NCBI RefSeq assembly: GCF_025567625.1
Contig: NZ_JAOQJC010000051.1
Location: forward strand, 1 to 52,849
Source of the DNA: Paenibacillus sp. J5C2022
GTDB lineage: Bacteria; Bacillota; Bacilli; Paenibacillales; Paenibacillaceae
DNA: 52,849 bases
Reading direction: 5' to 3'
Positions within the stretch are counted from its first letter, which is position 1. The number at the start of each line of letters is the position of its first letter. Positions 25,939 to 33,745 of this stretch are shown here, piece after piece. The notes under the pieces are model-generated. The model was not told the DNA's origin. It saw only the letters and a program-made list of their open reading frames with translations, and did not search any database. Position numbers and translations under genes: made by a program.

Positions 25939-27670
25939 TCTTCTTCAGCTCCTTTTTATAGGGTAGTTCAATGAATACGGAAACTCCATGGCCGGAAGAA
26001 GGCTTGCCGATTCTGATGCCGAACTTCTCGCCAAACATCATTTTTATTCTGCTGTCGATATTGATAAGCCCAACACCGGTACCTGTATTGACAGCTTCGC
26101 CGCGATGAAGTTTCTCCAGCATGATCTCATCCATGCCCGGCCCCGTATCGTGAACACCAAGCTTCAAGCGGTCTCCGTAATGCTCCGCTGTAACGGTAAC
26201 GATGCATTCACCCGAGGATTCTTCAACTCCATGAATAATAGAGTTCTCTACCAGAGGCTGCAAAACAAATGAAGGAAGGCTCAGCTGGTGAAAGGTTTCA
26301 TCGATGTCCTGCCGATACACCAATTTATCTTGGAAGCGAAATTTTTGGATCGTGACGTAATGCTGCAAGTTGGCGAGCTCTTCTCTGAGAGTAATTGACT
26401 CCTCGGCCGAAATTGAACATCTTAGTAAATCGCCAAGCGCTTTAATCATGCGGGATATTTGCTCCTGTCCGTTCATGATTGCCAGCCAATTGATTGATTC
26501 GAACGTATTGTATAAGAAGTGAGGGTTGATTTTGGCTCGCAATGCTTGATATTCCGTTTCTTTAAGCACAATTTGCTTTAAATAGTTTTCTTTTATCAAT
26601 GCGTCCAGCTTGTCCGTCATTTTGTTGAAATCGCGGTTCAACAATCCGATTTCATCCCGGTTCATCGGTCCAGCGTCCTTCCCAGCTTCAAAATATCCTT
26701 TACCGGCCGCTTCAATCTTTCTCGTTAAAGTCTCGATAGGTGTCGTAATGCTTCTGGCCAGCCTTATTCCGATATACATAATGAAGGCGAACATAAGAAT
26801 ATGAAGCAAGATGATCAATATCTTCATCCGAACGATGTCGCTGAAGAGCTTGTCGTAAGGAATCAAATGCACGAATGTCCAACCGGCGGGAGGGAACTCG
26901 GCAAATGTTCGTAAGTATTTGCTGCCTTCGACTGTAACGATCTGATAACCTCCCGCCTGCCGCCCCGGACTGACGGACGTCACTTCTGTGAAATCCCCGC
27001 CGCTTCGAATGGGATAGAGGAGGTTGTCGCCGGAAAACAGCAGGAGCCGCGAGTTATAGTTGGAAATTTGAAACCTGGCGGCGGACAGCAGCTTATCCAT
27101 GCTTACGCGAATCACGACGCTTCCTAATGCATTCAGACTCAGACCTTCAATCTCCAGTACTTGCCTTGCGAAATTAAGCGCTCCGCTGCTGTCGAGCGAC
27201 TGGGCCCAGGAGTCTCCCCCTTTCTTGTCCGAAGCAAGACGGATCAAGTTTGCTGTCTCTTTGTCGCTGTACTTCAGAACGTTCATGCCGGCGCTGTATT
27301 GCTTATGATTTGTCAGAATAGCCATGGACTCGATGTACGGTTTACTTGTAGGATATGACATGAGTTTATTCACAAGCATATCTTCCGCTACTATGGCTTC
27401 ATAAGATCCCGGCGTCCGACGTATGATGCCCAGAAATTGCTGAATTTCCTGATCGGAGGCGACAGATAAGGACATTTCTGCAATTTCATTCAAAGTAGAA
27501 TGAAGCATTTTAGAATACAGATAAAATTTATCCGTAAACTCCTCATACATTTTTTTCTCATAGATATGAAAAGAAACATGGACTGAAGCCCAACTGAATA
27601 CACTCATCATTGCGGCTTGAAGCAAAAGAATAAGTTGAATTTTGCGTTTGATTTTAAAATGCTTGAACAT
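25913..27670 (-). CDS. Sensor histidine kinase, YesM family
   Basis: The 585-residue kinase has an N-terminal helix (about 12-33), an extracellular sensor region (35-280), a second helix (about 282-302), a HAMP domain (303-355), and a His_kinase domain with INPHFLYNT (phospho-acceptor His384). The ATPase has N box LQPLVENSIIHGVEE, G1 DTGPGMDE and G2 GTGVGLINI motifs. It should sense an extracellular sugar-linked signal and phosphorylate the overlapping response regulator. It is divergent from sigY. Confidence 0.92.
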   Translation of the reverse strand: MFKHFKIKRKIQLILLLQAAMMSVFSWASVHVSFHIYEKKMYEEFTDKFYLYSKMLHSTLNEIAEMSLSVASDQEIQQFLGIIRRTPGSYEAIVAEDMLVNKLMSYPTSKPYIESMAILTNHKQYSAGMNVLKYSDKETANLIRLASDKKGGDSWAQSLDSSGALNFARQVLEIEGLSLNALGSVVIRVSMDKLLSAARFQISNYNSRLLLFSGDNLLYPIRSGGDFTEVTSVSPGRQAGGYQIVTVEGSKYLRTFAEFPPAGWTFVHLIPYDKLFSDIVRMKILIILLHILMFAFIMYIGIRLARSITTPIETLTRKIEAAGKGYFEAGKDAGPMNRDEIGLLNRDFNKMTDKLDALIKENYLKQIVLKETEYQALRAKINPHFLYNTFESINWLAIMNGQEQISRMIKALGDLLRCSISAEESITLREELANLQHYVTIQKFRFQDKLVYRQDIDETFHQLSLPSFVLQPLVENSIIHGVEESSGECIVTVTAEHYGDRLKLGVHDTGPGMDEIMLEKLHRGEAVNTGTGVGLINIDSRIKMMFGEKFGIRIGKPSSGHGVSVFIELPYKKELKKNVQNLDCG

Positions 27671-27697
27671 TTGGCATCACCTCTAACATTTCATATC

Positions 27698-27711
27698 GTA
27701 AAGCGCTTACA
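27698..27711. promoter_or_regulatory. Possible cre-like site at the histidine kinase promoter
   Basis: GTAAAGCGCTTACA is close to the palindromic CcpA site TGTAAGCGCTTACA but carries one extra A in the left arm. It is 28 bases upstream of the kinase start on the minus strand. Confidence 0.35.
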
Positions 27712-27827
27712 TTGTTTTGCGGTCAAGTCTAGTAGGATATTATAACTTGTTTGGCTTGTTGACAAAAGAAGCTAATCCGATTGATTATGATAAAAATCAG
27801 TGAAAACTGAAAAAAGTTTATAGCCGA

Positions 27828-27853
27828 TGAACGAAATGACGAGGTTGAGCGTC
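27828..27853 (+). promoter_or_regulatory. Candidate autoregulatory sigma-Y (ECF) promoter
   Basis: TGAACG at 27828-27833 and CGTC at 27850-27853, separated by 16 bases, match the -35 TGAACGC and -10 CGTC elements I recall for the B. subtilis sigma-Y self-promoter. Transcription would then start near 27860. A separate consensus -35 TTGACA lies at 27759-27764 with only a poor -10. Confidence 0.6.
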
Positions 27854-27863
27854 ATATTGTCAG

Positions 27864-28451
27864 ATGAAGCATGAGCAAGGAGGAGGGCCCCCCATTCAGG
27901 ATAAACGCAAGCTTGCACAAGAAGAAGCTGGTCTGGTGCGAGAAGCCAAGCGCGGCCAGCAACGATCGCTCGCGGAATTGGTGCAGCGGAATTATTCTTT
28001 TCTCTATCATTATGCGCTCAAGCTGACGATGGATAAGGAGCGCGCGGAAGATTTGACCCAGGAGACGATATTGAAAGCGATCGAACGGATAGGCAGCTTT
28101 CAGGCGCAGTCGAAATTCTCGACCTGGCTGATTGCAATTGCATCCCGACTGGCCATTGACCGATCCAGGCGGATCGAGAGGGAACGAAGGTGGATGCAAG
28201 AGGAGCAGCAAGCGCTTCGCAAGCTGAAGTACGAGTCGATGCAGCGCATGGGCGACTGGCCGGAAGCGCTGCGGGCGCTGGGGCAGCTGGAGGAGCGGAT
28301 TCGGATGCCGGTGCTGCTCAAATATTATTACGGGTATTCGCAAGAGGAAATCGCCGACATGCTGGAAGTGCCGACAGGGACGGTTAAGTCAAGGCTGCAC
28401 GCCGGACTGAAGCAGTTAAGAAAGGAGCTTGCGGACGATGAGCAAAGATAA
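27864..28451 (+). CDS. sigY: ECF RNA polymerase sigma factor SigY
   Basis: The protein of up to 195 residues has the sigma region 2 signature (LVQRNYSFLYHYALKLTMD, then ERAEDLTQETILKAI) and region 4 (RMPVLLKYYYGYSQEEIADMLEVPTGTVKSRLHAGLKQLR). It heads an operon whose order and gene sizes match B. subtilis sigY-yxlCDEFG, so it is called SigY. Start is uncertain: ATG 27864 has no ribosome site and would sit almost at the predicted transcription start, whereas AAGGAGGAGGG at 27877-27887 points to ATT 27894 in frame (185 residues; B. subtilis SigY is about 178). Confidence 0.9.
   Translation: MKHEQGGGPPIQDKRKLAQEEAGLVREAKRGQQRSLAELVQRNYSFLYHYALKLTMDKERAEDLTQETILKAIERIGSFQAQSKFSTWLIAIASRLAIDRSRRIERERRWMQEEQQALRKLKYESMQRMGDWPEALRALGQLEERIRMPVLLKYYYGYSQEEIADMLEVPTGTVKSRLHAGLKQLRKELADDEQR
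27877..27896 (+). promoter_or_regulatory. Strong Shine-Dalgarno followed by in-frame ATT, possible sigY start
   Basis: AAGGAGGAGGG (27877-27887) is the best ribosome site in the region. Six bases after it comes ATT (27894-27896), in frame with SigY. No ATG, GTG or TTG in that frame lies at a usable distance. AUU is a rare, weak start, known from infC. Confidence 0.45.
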
Positions 28452-28803
28452 GGGTGTTAAAGGCGTAGAGGAGATGGATGACCAACTGTGGTTTCAGCGG
28501 CATGTGAAGGGAGAGCTTCAGAGGTTCGACAAGTCGTTCGAAGCGGAGGCGGAAGCTCCCTCGATTAAGGAGCTGGAGTCGTTCATTGGCGAGCATAAAT
28601 CTTCCTTGCGCCGGAAGCAGTGGAAGGAGCTGTGGCTGTTCTGGCTGACAGCGCTGCTGCTGCTGGGCGGAGCAGGCTGGCTGTGGACACAGGATGTGAT
28701 ATGGTTTGTCACGCTGCAGATTGCCGCGAGCTGGGGCGGTATCCTGTTCTTGGGAATTATGCATTGGAGACGAAAGGGGAGCGGTGGATGGAAGAGCAGC
28801 TGA
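28438..28803 (+). CDS. yxlC: YxlC-like anti-sigma-Y subunit
   Basis: The 121-residue protein has a charged cytoplasmic N-terminal half (MDDQLWFQRHVKGELQRFDK) and two membrane helices (about 65-84 and 88-107). ATG 28438 overlaps the sigY stop by 14 bases. In B. subtilis, YxlC and YxlD jointly keep sigma-Y inactive at the membrane. Sequence conservation is modest, so the call relies on position, size and topology. Confidence 0.75.
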   Translation: MSKDKGVKGVEEMDDQLWFQRHVKGELQRFDKSFEAEAEAPSIKELESFIGEHKSSLRRKQWKELWLFWLTALLLLGGAGWLWTQDVIWFVTLQIAASWGGILFLGIMHWRRKGSGGWKSS

Positions 28804-29060
28804 AGCAGTCCCCTCTCTTCTGGTCGGCAATCGCGCTTCTGCTGATTGCACAATCCACTTGGCTGTTTCTGGATGCGCGCAAGCGTGACAGCATGCCCTG
28901 GTTCTGGGGAATCTGGGGGCTCATTCAATGTCCCCTGCCGTTGATCTGTTACTGGATTATCGTCAGGAAAGGGCTGCTGAAGCGAAAAGAAGGAAGCGGT
29001 TCAAGCGCAAGCGGCGGACTGAGCGGAGACGGGATAGATGGTGAAGAAGGGAAGCGCTAG
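28788..29060 (+). CDS. yxlD: YxlD-like membrane component of the anti-sigma-Y complex
   Basis: The 90-residue protein has two helices (SPLFWSAIALLLIAQSTWLFL and WFWGIWGLIQCPLPLICYWII) and a polar Ser/Gly-rich tail of about 30 residues. ATG 28788 lies inside the end of yxlC (16-base overlap), behind AAGGGGAGCGG. B. subtilis YxlD is a two-helix protein of about 68 residues in the same place. The C-terminal Ser/Gly tail is extra. Confidence 0.72.
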   Translation: MEEQLKQSPLFWSAIALLLIAQSTWLFLDARKRDSMPWFWGIWGLIQCPLPLICYWIIVRKGLLKRKEGSGSSASGGLSGDGIDGEEGKR

Positions 29061-29129
29061 GCAATACGAAGCGCTTGGGGTAATCATTGGGGTAATCCCT
29101 AACGATGGATATGAAAGGGAGGCATTGCA

Positions 29130-29339
29130 ATGGCGGAAGATTTGGAGCTGTCCAAGCTGTTGGCGATTATTGCGCCGATTATTGTCATTCAATTGATTTT
29201 GATGATTATAGCCTTGATTCAATGTGTGAAAGCGGAGGAGACGAGAGGACCGAAAATCATGTGGATTTTGATCATTATTTTCATCAATCTAATTGGTCCA
29301 ATCGCCTTCCTGCTGTTCGGCAAGAGGAGGGATGGGTAA
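29130..29339 (+). CDS. yxlE: YxlE-like PLD N-terminal-type small membrane protein
   Basis: The 69-residue protein has two helices (IAPIIVIQLILMIIALIQCV and IMWILIIIFINLIGPIAFLLFG) joined by a charged loop with RGPK, and ends FGKRRDG. This is the PLDNc_N fold (phospholipase D nuclease N-terminal-like) seen in YxlE. The GGGAGG site is 10 bases from the ATG. The stop overlaps the next start (TAATG), which confirms both frames. Confidence 0.82.
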   Translation: MAEDLELSKLLAIIAPIIVIQLILMIIALIQCVKAEETRGPKIMWILIIIFINLIGPIAFLLFGKRRDG

Positions 29340-30289
29340 TGGAGCTGCTGCAAGTAAAGAATCTAAGCAAGTCGTTCGGCACTACGCGAGCGGTGGAGGG
29401 AATCAGCTTCACCGTTCATGAAGGGCGCTGCGTTGCGCTGCTCGGCCCCAACGGTGCAGGAAAGACGACAACGATACGCATGTTGGCCGGCTTGCTGAAG
29501 CAGACGGGCGGCCATATCCAATTCCAGGGCGCGGGTACGGAGCTGGAACGAAAAAGCCTGCTGGGTTATCTGCCGCAATCCCCCACCTTCTACGGCTGGA
29601 TGACAGGGCTGGAGTATGTATCGTTCATTGGAAAGTTGAGCGGATTGGGAGCATCGGATGCGAAGAAGAGAGCCATTGAGCTTGTCGAGCGGGTCGGCAT
29701 AGGCGATGCGGCCAAGCGCCGCATTCGCGGTTATTCCGGAGGGATGAAGCAGCGCCTTGGACTGGCACAAGCACTGGTGAATCGCCCCAAGCTGCTGATT
29801 ATGGATGAACCGGTATCGGCGCTGGACCCGATCGGCCGCCGGGAGGTACTGAAGCTGCTGGAGGAGCTGAAGCGGGAGACGACGGTGCTGTTCTCGACGC
29901 ATGTGCTTCATGACGCAGAGGAACTGTGCGATGATGTTGTCATCATTCGAAGAGGAGAGATTGCGCTTCAAGGCTCACTCTCCGACGTGAGGAACCGGCA
30001 TCGGCGTTCCTTGATCGAGCTGCAGCTGGAGGAGGATGAGCGTTCACTGTCCTGGCTGCGAGACTTTGCGGATAAAGTGAGCGCCGGGGCAGGCTTGGTG
30101 AACGGACATGCTTTGTTCAAGCAAGTGGAGCATCATCAAAGAGGTGCTATGAAGGTCATTGTCGACGATATAGACAAGGCAAGAGAATGGCTGTTGAGCG
30201 AGCTTGCCAAGGAACGCGTGAAGGTAAACCGGCTGGAGGTTGGCCATTCCAGTCTGGAAGATCTGTTTATGAAGGTGGTGGCGGAATGA
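29339..30289 (+). CDS. yxlF: ABC transporter ATP-binding protein YxlF
   Basis: The 316-residue ATPase has Walker A GPNGAGKTT (about 39-47), Q loop, signature YSGGMKQRLGLAQAL, and Walker B LLIMDEPVSALDP. It is a DRA/ABC-2 type exporter ATPase with the C-terminal extension usual for it. ATG 29339 follows AAGAGGAGGGAT and overlaps the yxlE stop by one base; the open frame starting earlier at 29105 is out of place. It partners YxlG next to it. Cargo unknown; toxic peptide immunity or membrane homeostasis has been considered for similar systems. Confidence 0.92.
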   Translation: MELLQVKNLSKSFGTTRAVEGISFTVHEGRCVALLGPNGAGKTTTIRMLAGLLKQTGGHIQFQGAGTELERKSLLGYLPQSPTFYGWMTGLEYVSFIGKLSGLGASDAKKRAIELVERVGIGDAAKRRIRGYSGGMKQRLGLAQALVNRPKLLIMDEPVSALDPIGRREVLKLLEELKRETTVLFSTHVLHDAEELCDDVVIIRRGEIALQGSLSDVRNRHRRSLIELQLEEDERSLSWLRDFADKVSAGAGLVNGHALFKQVEHHQRGAMKVIVDDIDKAREWLLSELAKERVKVNRLEVGHSSLEDLFMKVVAE

Positions 30290-31077
30290 GCGGGTTGTCA
30301 CGATGGTTCGTATTGCTTTGGAAGGAATTGTTGGAGCTTCAGCGCAGCTTCAAGCTGATCTGGGTGCCGCTGCTCTTTATTCTGCTTGGCATTATGCAGC
30401 CAGTCTCGACTTACTATCTGCCGGTCATTCTGGAGAAAGCGGGCAATATGCCGGAAGGAACGGTAATCGAAATTCCGATGCCGGAGGGCGGTCAAGTGCT
30501 GGCGGATACGCTCTCCCAGTTCGGCGTGATGGGATTGCTGGTGCTGGTTCTCGTATTTATGGGCACCGTATCCGGGGAGCGCAATAGCGGAGCGGCATCG
30601 CTTGTTCTCGTCAAGCCGATCTCCTTCAGCGCTTATATAAGCGCCAAGTGGGCGGCTATGCAGCTCCTTGCATGGGGGTCGTTGCTGGCGGGTTACCTGG
30701 CCGCATGGTATTATACATGGCTGCTTATCGAGGTCGTGCCGATTGCATCGTTCTTATCCAGCTTCGCGATGTTCGGACTATGGCTAAGCTTCGTCATGAC
30801 GCTGACGATTCTGTTCAGCACGGTGCTGCGCAGCGCTGCCGGAGCGGCATTCGCGGCATTGGGACTGTCCTTGCTGTTAAGTGTGCTGTCCAGTCTGCTG
30901 CCGAGATATATGGAATGGAGTCCCGGTGCAATTAGCGGCTACGCCTATGCCCTGGCGTCCGGCATGACACTTTCGTCCGCGGATTATGTTCCTTCTGTCG
31001 GCGTTGCTCTGGCTGTCATTATCGCAGTATTGTATGGGGCAGCGGCACTGCTGCGCCGAAGTCCCGCCATTGATTAA
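30286..31077 (+). CDS. yxlG: ABC-2 type permease YxlG
   Basis: The 263-residue protein has six helices and the ABC-2 membrane fold, with the conserved GERNSGAASLVLVKPISFSAYISAKW segment near residues 97-122. ATG 30286 overlaps the yxlF stop by 4 bases (ATGA). It forms an exporter with YxlF and closes the sigma-Y operon. B. subtilis YxlG has a similar length. Confidence 0.88.
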   Translation: MSGLSRWFVLLWKELLELQRSFKLIWVPLLFILLGIMQPVSTYYLPVILEKAGNMPEGTVIEIPMPEGGQVLADTLSQFGVMGLLVLVLVFMGTVSGERNSGAASLVLVKPISFSAYISAKWAAMQLLAWGSLLAGYLAAWYYTWLLIEVVPIASFLSSFAMFGLWLSFVMTLTILFSTVLRSAAGAAFAALGLSLLLSVLSSLLPRYMEWSPGAISGYAYALASGMTLSSADYVPSVGVALAVIIAVLYGAAALLRRSPAID

Positions 31078-31190
31078 GGATAGTCGGGGACGCACGCAGC
31101 GGTTATAATGGAGGTAAGGGAGAACGATTCATAAGTTCATAAGTGTTGCGCACATATGTTCTCCACTGATTCTCTAAGGAGCTGACAGCG

Positions 31191-31478
31191 ATGAAATTGA
31201 CAGTGGAACAGGCGGCAGCGAAGTGGTACAAGGACGGAATGGAACTTCGCGACGGCGACCACCTGCGGATATTCGTCAGACTTGGCGGCTGCGGCAGCGT
31301 GCATCCCGGCTTGTCGCTGGGTGTCATGAAGGATGAGCCTGTGCGTCCCGGTCTCAGTCAGCGGGTGGAAGGGATAACCTTCTATATGGAAGAGGATAAC
31401 TTGTGGTATCTGGACAATAAGGAGCTTCGCATTTCCTTCGACGACAAGCATGAAGAGATTGTGATGAAGGTCGTTTAA
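31191..31478 (+). CDS. HesB/IscA-like iron-sulfur scaffold-fold protein
   Basis: The 95-residue protein has the HesB/YneR fold. It starts MKLTVEQAAAKW and carries GGCGSVHPGLSLGV near residues 32-45, where other members keep the first cluster-type cysteine region. The C-terminal cysteine pair of true IscA proteins is absent, so it is a degenerate HesB member like B. subtilis YneR/YqkB, for which iron-sulfur delivery is unproven. The gene is monocistronic; TATAAT at 31104-31109 may be its -10. Ribosome site AAGGAG is 9 bases upstream. Confidence 0.82.
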   Translation: MKLTVEQAAAKWYKDGMELRDGDHLRIFVRLGGCGSVHPGLSLGVMKDEPVRPGLSQRVEGITFYMEEDNLWYLDNKELRISFDDKHEEIVMKVV

Positions 31479-31532
31479 ATAGCGATAATCGAAAGAGCAA
31501 CAGATGCAGCAGCATTAGCAATAACAGGAATG

Positions 31533-31567
31533 CCCCGCACAGCCAGCCAAAGCAGTGCGGGGTGTCT
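31533..31567 (+). terminator. Terminator after the HesB-like gene
   Basis: The 8-bp stem CCCCGCAC / GTGCGGGG (31533-31540, 31555-31562) is followed by TGTCTTTA. It sits between convergent genes. Confidence 0.6.
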
Positions 31568-31592
31568 TTATCTTGTTCAAAAACGGGTCATG

Positions 31593-31700
31593 CTACTCCT
31601 CGCTTAATTCCTTCAGCGATTTTACCTTGCCATGCGGCGGGCGCTGATTTTGCTTGCGCTGATTCCATGCATTCTCGCGTCGATTTTTGGATGATGTCAT
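31593..31700 (-). CDS. Small basic protein, DUF6254-like
   Basis: This 35-codon frame on the minus strand is preceded by GAAAGGAGG at a good distance from its ATG (31698-31700). The peptide is very basic and ends HGKVKSLKELSEE, which matches the conserved C-terminus of the short DUF6254 proteins of Bacillales (N-P-H-G-K-V-K-S-x-K-x-L). Function is unknown. It is too short for most gene callers. Confidence 0.72.
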   Translation of the reverse strand: MTSSKNRRENAWNQRKQNQRPPHGKVKSLKELSEE

Positions 31701-31785
31701 AATGGCTGGCCTCCTTTCGTCTTAGAATGGCAAATTGCCCTGCGTGGTATTCATGAATGCGGATGATCCGGCGGTATAGAACAGC

Positions 31786-32862
31786 TCAGGATGATTCCCC
31801 ATGTGCACGGACGTATGCATAGCCGTCCCAAAGTCCCCACAGATGCATAATGCCAAGCGCCCGATCGTACAGGCCGTAGCCCGGACGGCATTGCTCGTCC
31901 CAGATGTGCCGTCCATGATCGGGACGAGCATACCCTTCGAAGCCGATGTCGTGGAACGCTTTCACGATACCTGCAATGTCGACAGAGCCATCCATTGTCC
32001 GGTGCGACGTCTCGACGAAATCGCCGTTGCCGAATCTGCGTATATTGCGAATATGGGCGAACGGAATGCGATCGGAAAATTCATGGATCATGGCGATAAT
32101 ATCGTTATGCGGATTGGCGCCTAACGAGCCGCTGCACAACGTGATGCCGTTCGAGGGATGGTCATACAGTTCCAGCAATCTCCGCAAGTTGTCCCGATTC
32201 GTCATGATGCGGGGCAGTCCGAATACCGACCATGGCGGATCGTCGGGATGAATGGCCATTCGTATGCCGCTCTCTGCCGCCACCGGAATAATCTCGCGAA
32301 GGAAGTAGGCAAGGTTATGCCACAGATGCTCCTCGGTTACGTTGCGGTAAGCTTCGAACAGACGCGACAGATGCCGCAGCCGCTCCGGCTCCCATCCAGG
32401 CATCGTCAGCGCCGAGTCCTTGTTAATTCGTTCCACGAGAAGGGCGGGCTCATCGTCGATCCGGCTGTTCTCAAAGAACAGGGCAGTTGCCCCGTCTTCC
32501 AGCTCCTTGCGCAGTTCGGTGCGCGTCCAATCGAAGATCGGCATAAAGTTATAGCAGATAACCTTGACCCCGGCCTGACCGAGCTTCCGAATTGTACGCT
32601 TGTAATTGGCGATATAGTTGTCCCGGGAAGGCAAGCCCAGCTTGATATCCTCATGTACGTTAACGCTTTCAACGACATCGATATGCAATCCTGCACGTGC
32701 GGCCTGTTCCTTCACTTCCAGAATGCTCTCCATCGGCCATTCCTCGCCGGCGGCCAGGTGATGCAGCGACCAGGCAATGCCTTCCGTTCCCGGAATTTGC
32801 CGAATATGTGGAAGAGGTATGGTGTCGTTGTCTTCTCCGAACCATCTGAATGTCATGCGCAT
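31786..32862 (-). CDS. uxuA: Mannonate dehydratase (D-mannonate to 2-keto-3-deoxygluconate)
   Basis: The 358-residue TIM-barrel enzyme starts MRMTFRWFG, typical for UxuA, and has IHPDDPPWSVFGLPRIM (about residues 209-225), CSGSLGANPHND (near 253-264) and the C-terminal RPDHG metal-site motif. ATG 32862 is preferred because AAGGAGC lies 8 bases upstream; the longer frame (32898) would run into the GntR gene. It follows the GntR regulator on the same strand by 32 bases, so the two form an operon. Confidence 0.95.
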   Translation of the reverse strand: MRMTFRWFGEDNDTIPLPHIRQIPGTEGIAWSLHHLAAGEEWPMESILEVKEQAARAGLHIDVVESVNVHEDIKLGLPSRDNYIANYKRTIRKLGQAGVKVICYNFMPIFDWTRTELRKELEDGATALFFENSRIDDEPALLVERINKDSALTMPGWEPERLRHLSRLFEAYRNVTEEHLWHNLAYFLREIIPVAAESGIRMAIHPDDPPWSVFGLPRIMTNRDNLRRLLELYDHPSNGITLCSGSLGANPHNDIIAMIHEFSDRIPFAHIRNIRRFGNGDFVETSHRTMDGSVDIAGIVKAFHDIGFEGYARPDHGRHIWDEQCRPGYGLYDRALGIMHLWGLWDGYAYVRAHGESS

Positions 32863-32894
32863 CGCTTGCAGCTCCTTTATTCTCCAGTTGCGAT

Positions 32895-33587
32895 TCAATC
32901 ACTTTCATTCGTGAAGTAGTGAGGGTACTTCTCTCTCAGTAATGCCTGATCCACGATGTTCAGACTAATATGGGACTTCATGATTGAAGCCGCCTTGTCG
33001 GCGTCATGCAGTTTAATGCAATCGATCATCTCCCGGTGTTGATTATACAGATGTCTCCAGTCATGATCGTCGGTCAGCATCAGCTTGCGGCTCCGGCTCA
33101 GGTGAACGGTCAGCTGGGACATTGCGTTCCATGTGTTGCTCTTGCCGCAGCTCTCGAACAGCAGTCTGTGGAATTCTTGATCCAGCCGGAACATGCCGTC
33201 TTCATCTTCGCGTCTCACGCAATCCTGCTGAAGCAGTAAGTTGGTCTCCAGCCGCTGCAGGGCATCAGGCGTTATGGCTTCACAAGCGAGCTTGATGACG
33301 GCGCATTCCAACTGCTCGCGCATGAATCGAGCCTCCGCTACAAGCGCCGTGTCAATAAGCGAGACGAACGTCCCGCGCTGAGGCAGTACTTGAACGAGGC
33401 CTTCCTGAGCGAGCTTCATGAAGCTCTCTCTGACAGGAGTGCGGCTGACCTGAAAGGAGACGGACGTCTCATTCTCGGAAAGCGGCGTACCGGGCGCAAG
33501 CTTCAAATTCACGATTTGCTCCTTCAATGCCTGGTAGACGTTATCCCTGGTGGAACGGGACGATGTATGTGAATCGTACCTTGTCAT
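32895..33587 (-). CDS. GntR-family (FadR subfamily, FCD domain) regulator of hexuronate genes
   Basis: The 230-residue protein has an N-terminal winged helix (YQALKEQIVNLKLAPGTPLSE, then VSRTPVRESFMKLAQEGLV) and an all-helical FCD effector domain from about residue 85 (RFMREQLECAVIKLA, then FHRLLFESCGK). Such regulators usually repress uronate genes and are released by a metabolite. The near-perfect palindrome 43 bases upstream of its start and the adjacent uxuA point to autoregulation of this operon. Confidence 0.9.
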   Translation of the reverse strand: MTRYDSHTSSRSTRDNVYQALKEQIVNLKLAPGTPLSENETSVSFQVSRTPVRESFMKLAQEGLVQVLPQRGTFVSLIDTALVAEARFMREQLECAVIKLACEAITPDALQRLETNLLLQQDCVRREDEDGMFRLDQEFHRLLFESCGKSNTWNAMSQLTVHLSRSRKLMLTDDHDWRHLYNQHREMIDCIKLHDADKAASIMKSHISLNIVDQALLREKYPHYFTNESD

Positions 33588-33629
33588 GCGTGCATCCTCC
33601 TCTCGATTACTAATTGGATATTACCATAC

Positions 33630-33647
33630 TACCATACAAGTATGGTA
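33630..33647. promoter_or_regulatory. Palindromic operator upstream of the GntR-uxuA operon
   Basis: TACCATAC-AA-GTATGGTA is an 18-base perfect inverted repeat. An additional direct half site (ACCATACT) sits immediately before it at 33623-33630. It is close to the start codon of the GntR gene and is the most likely binding site for that regulator. Confidence 0.6.
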
Positions 33648-33745
33648 ATGAGAAAGGGAGTTTGCATGCGAGGAATGTAGAGGAGGTATGAAATGGAGGT
33701 GTGAAATGTGAAGGACAAGCAGCAGTCTCAGACGTGCCGCTATGC

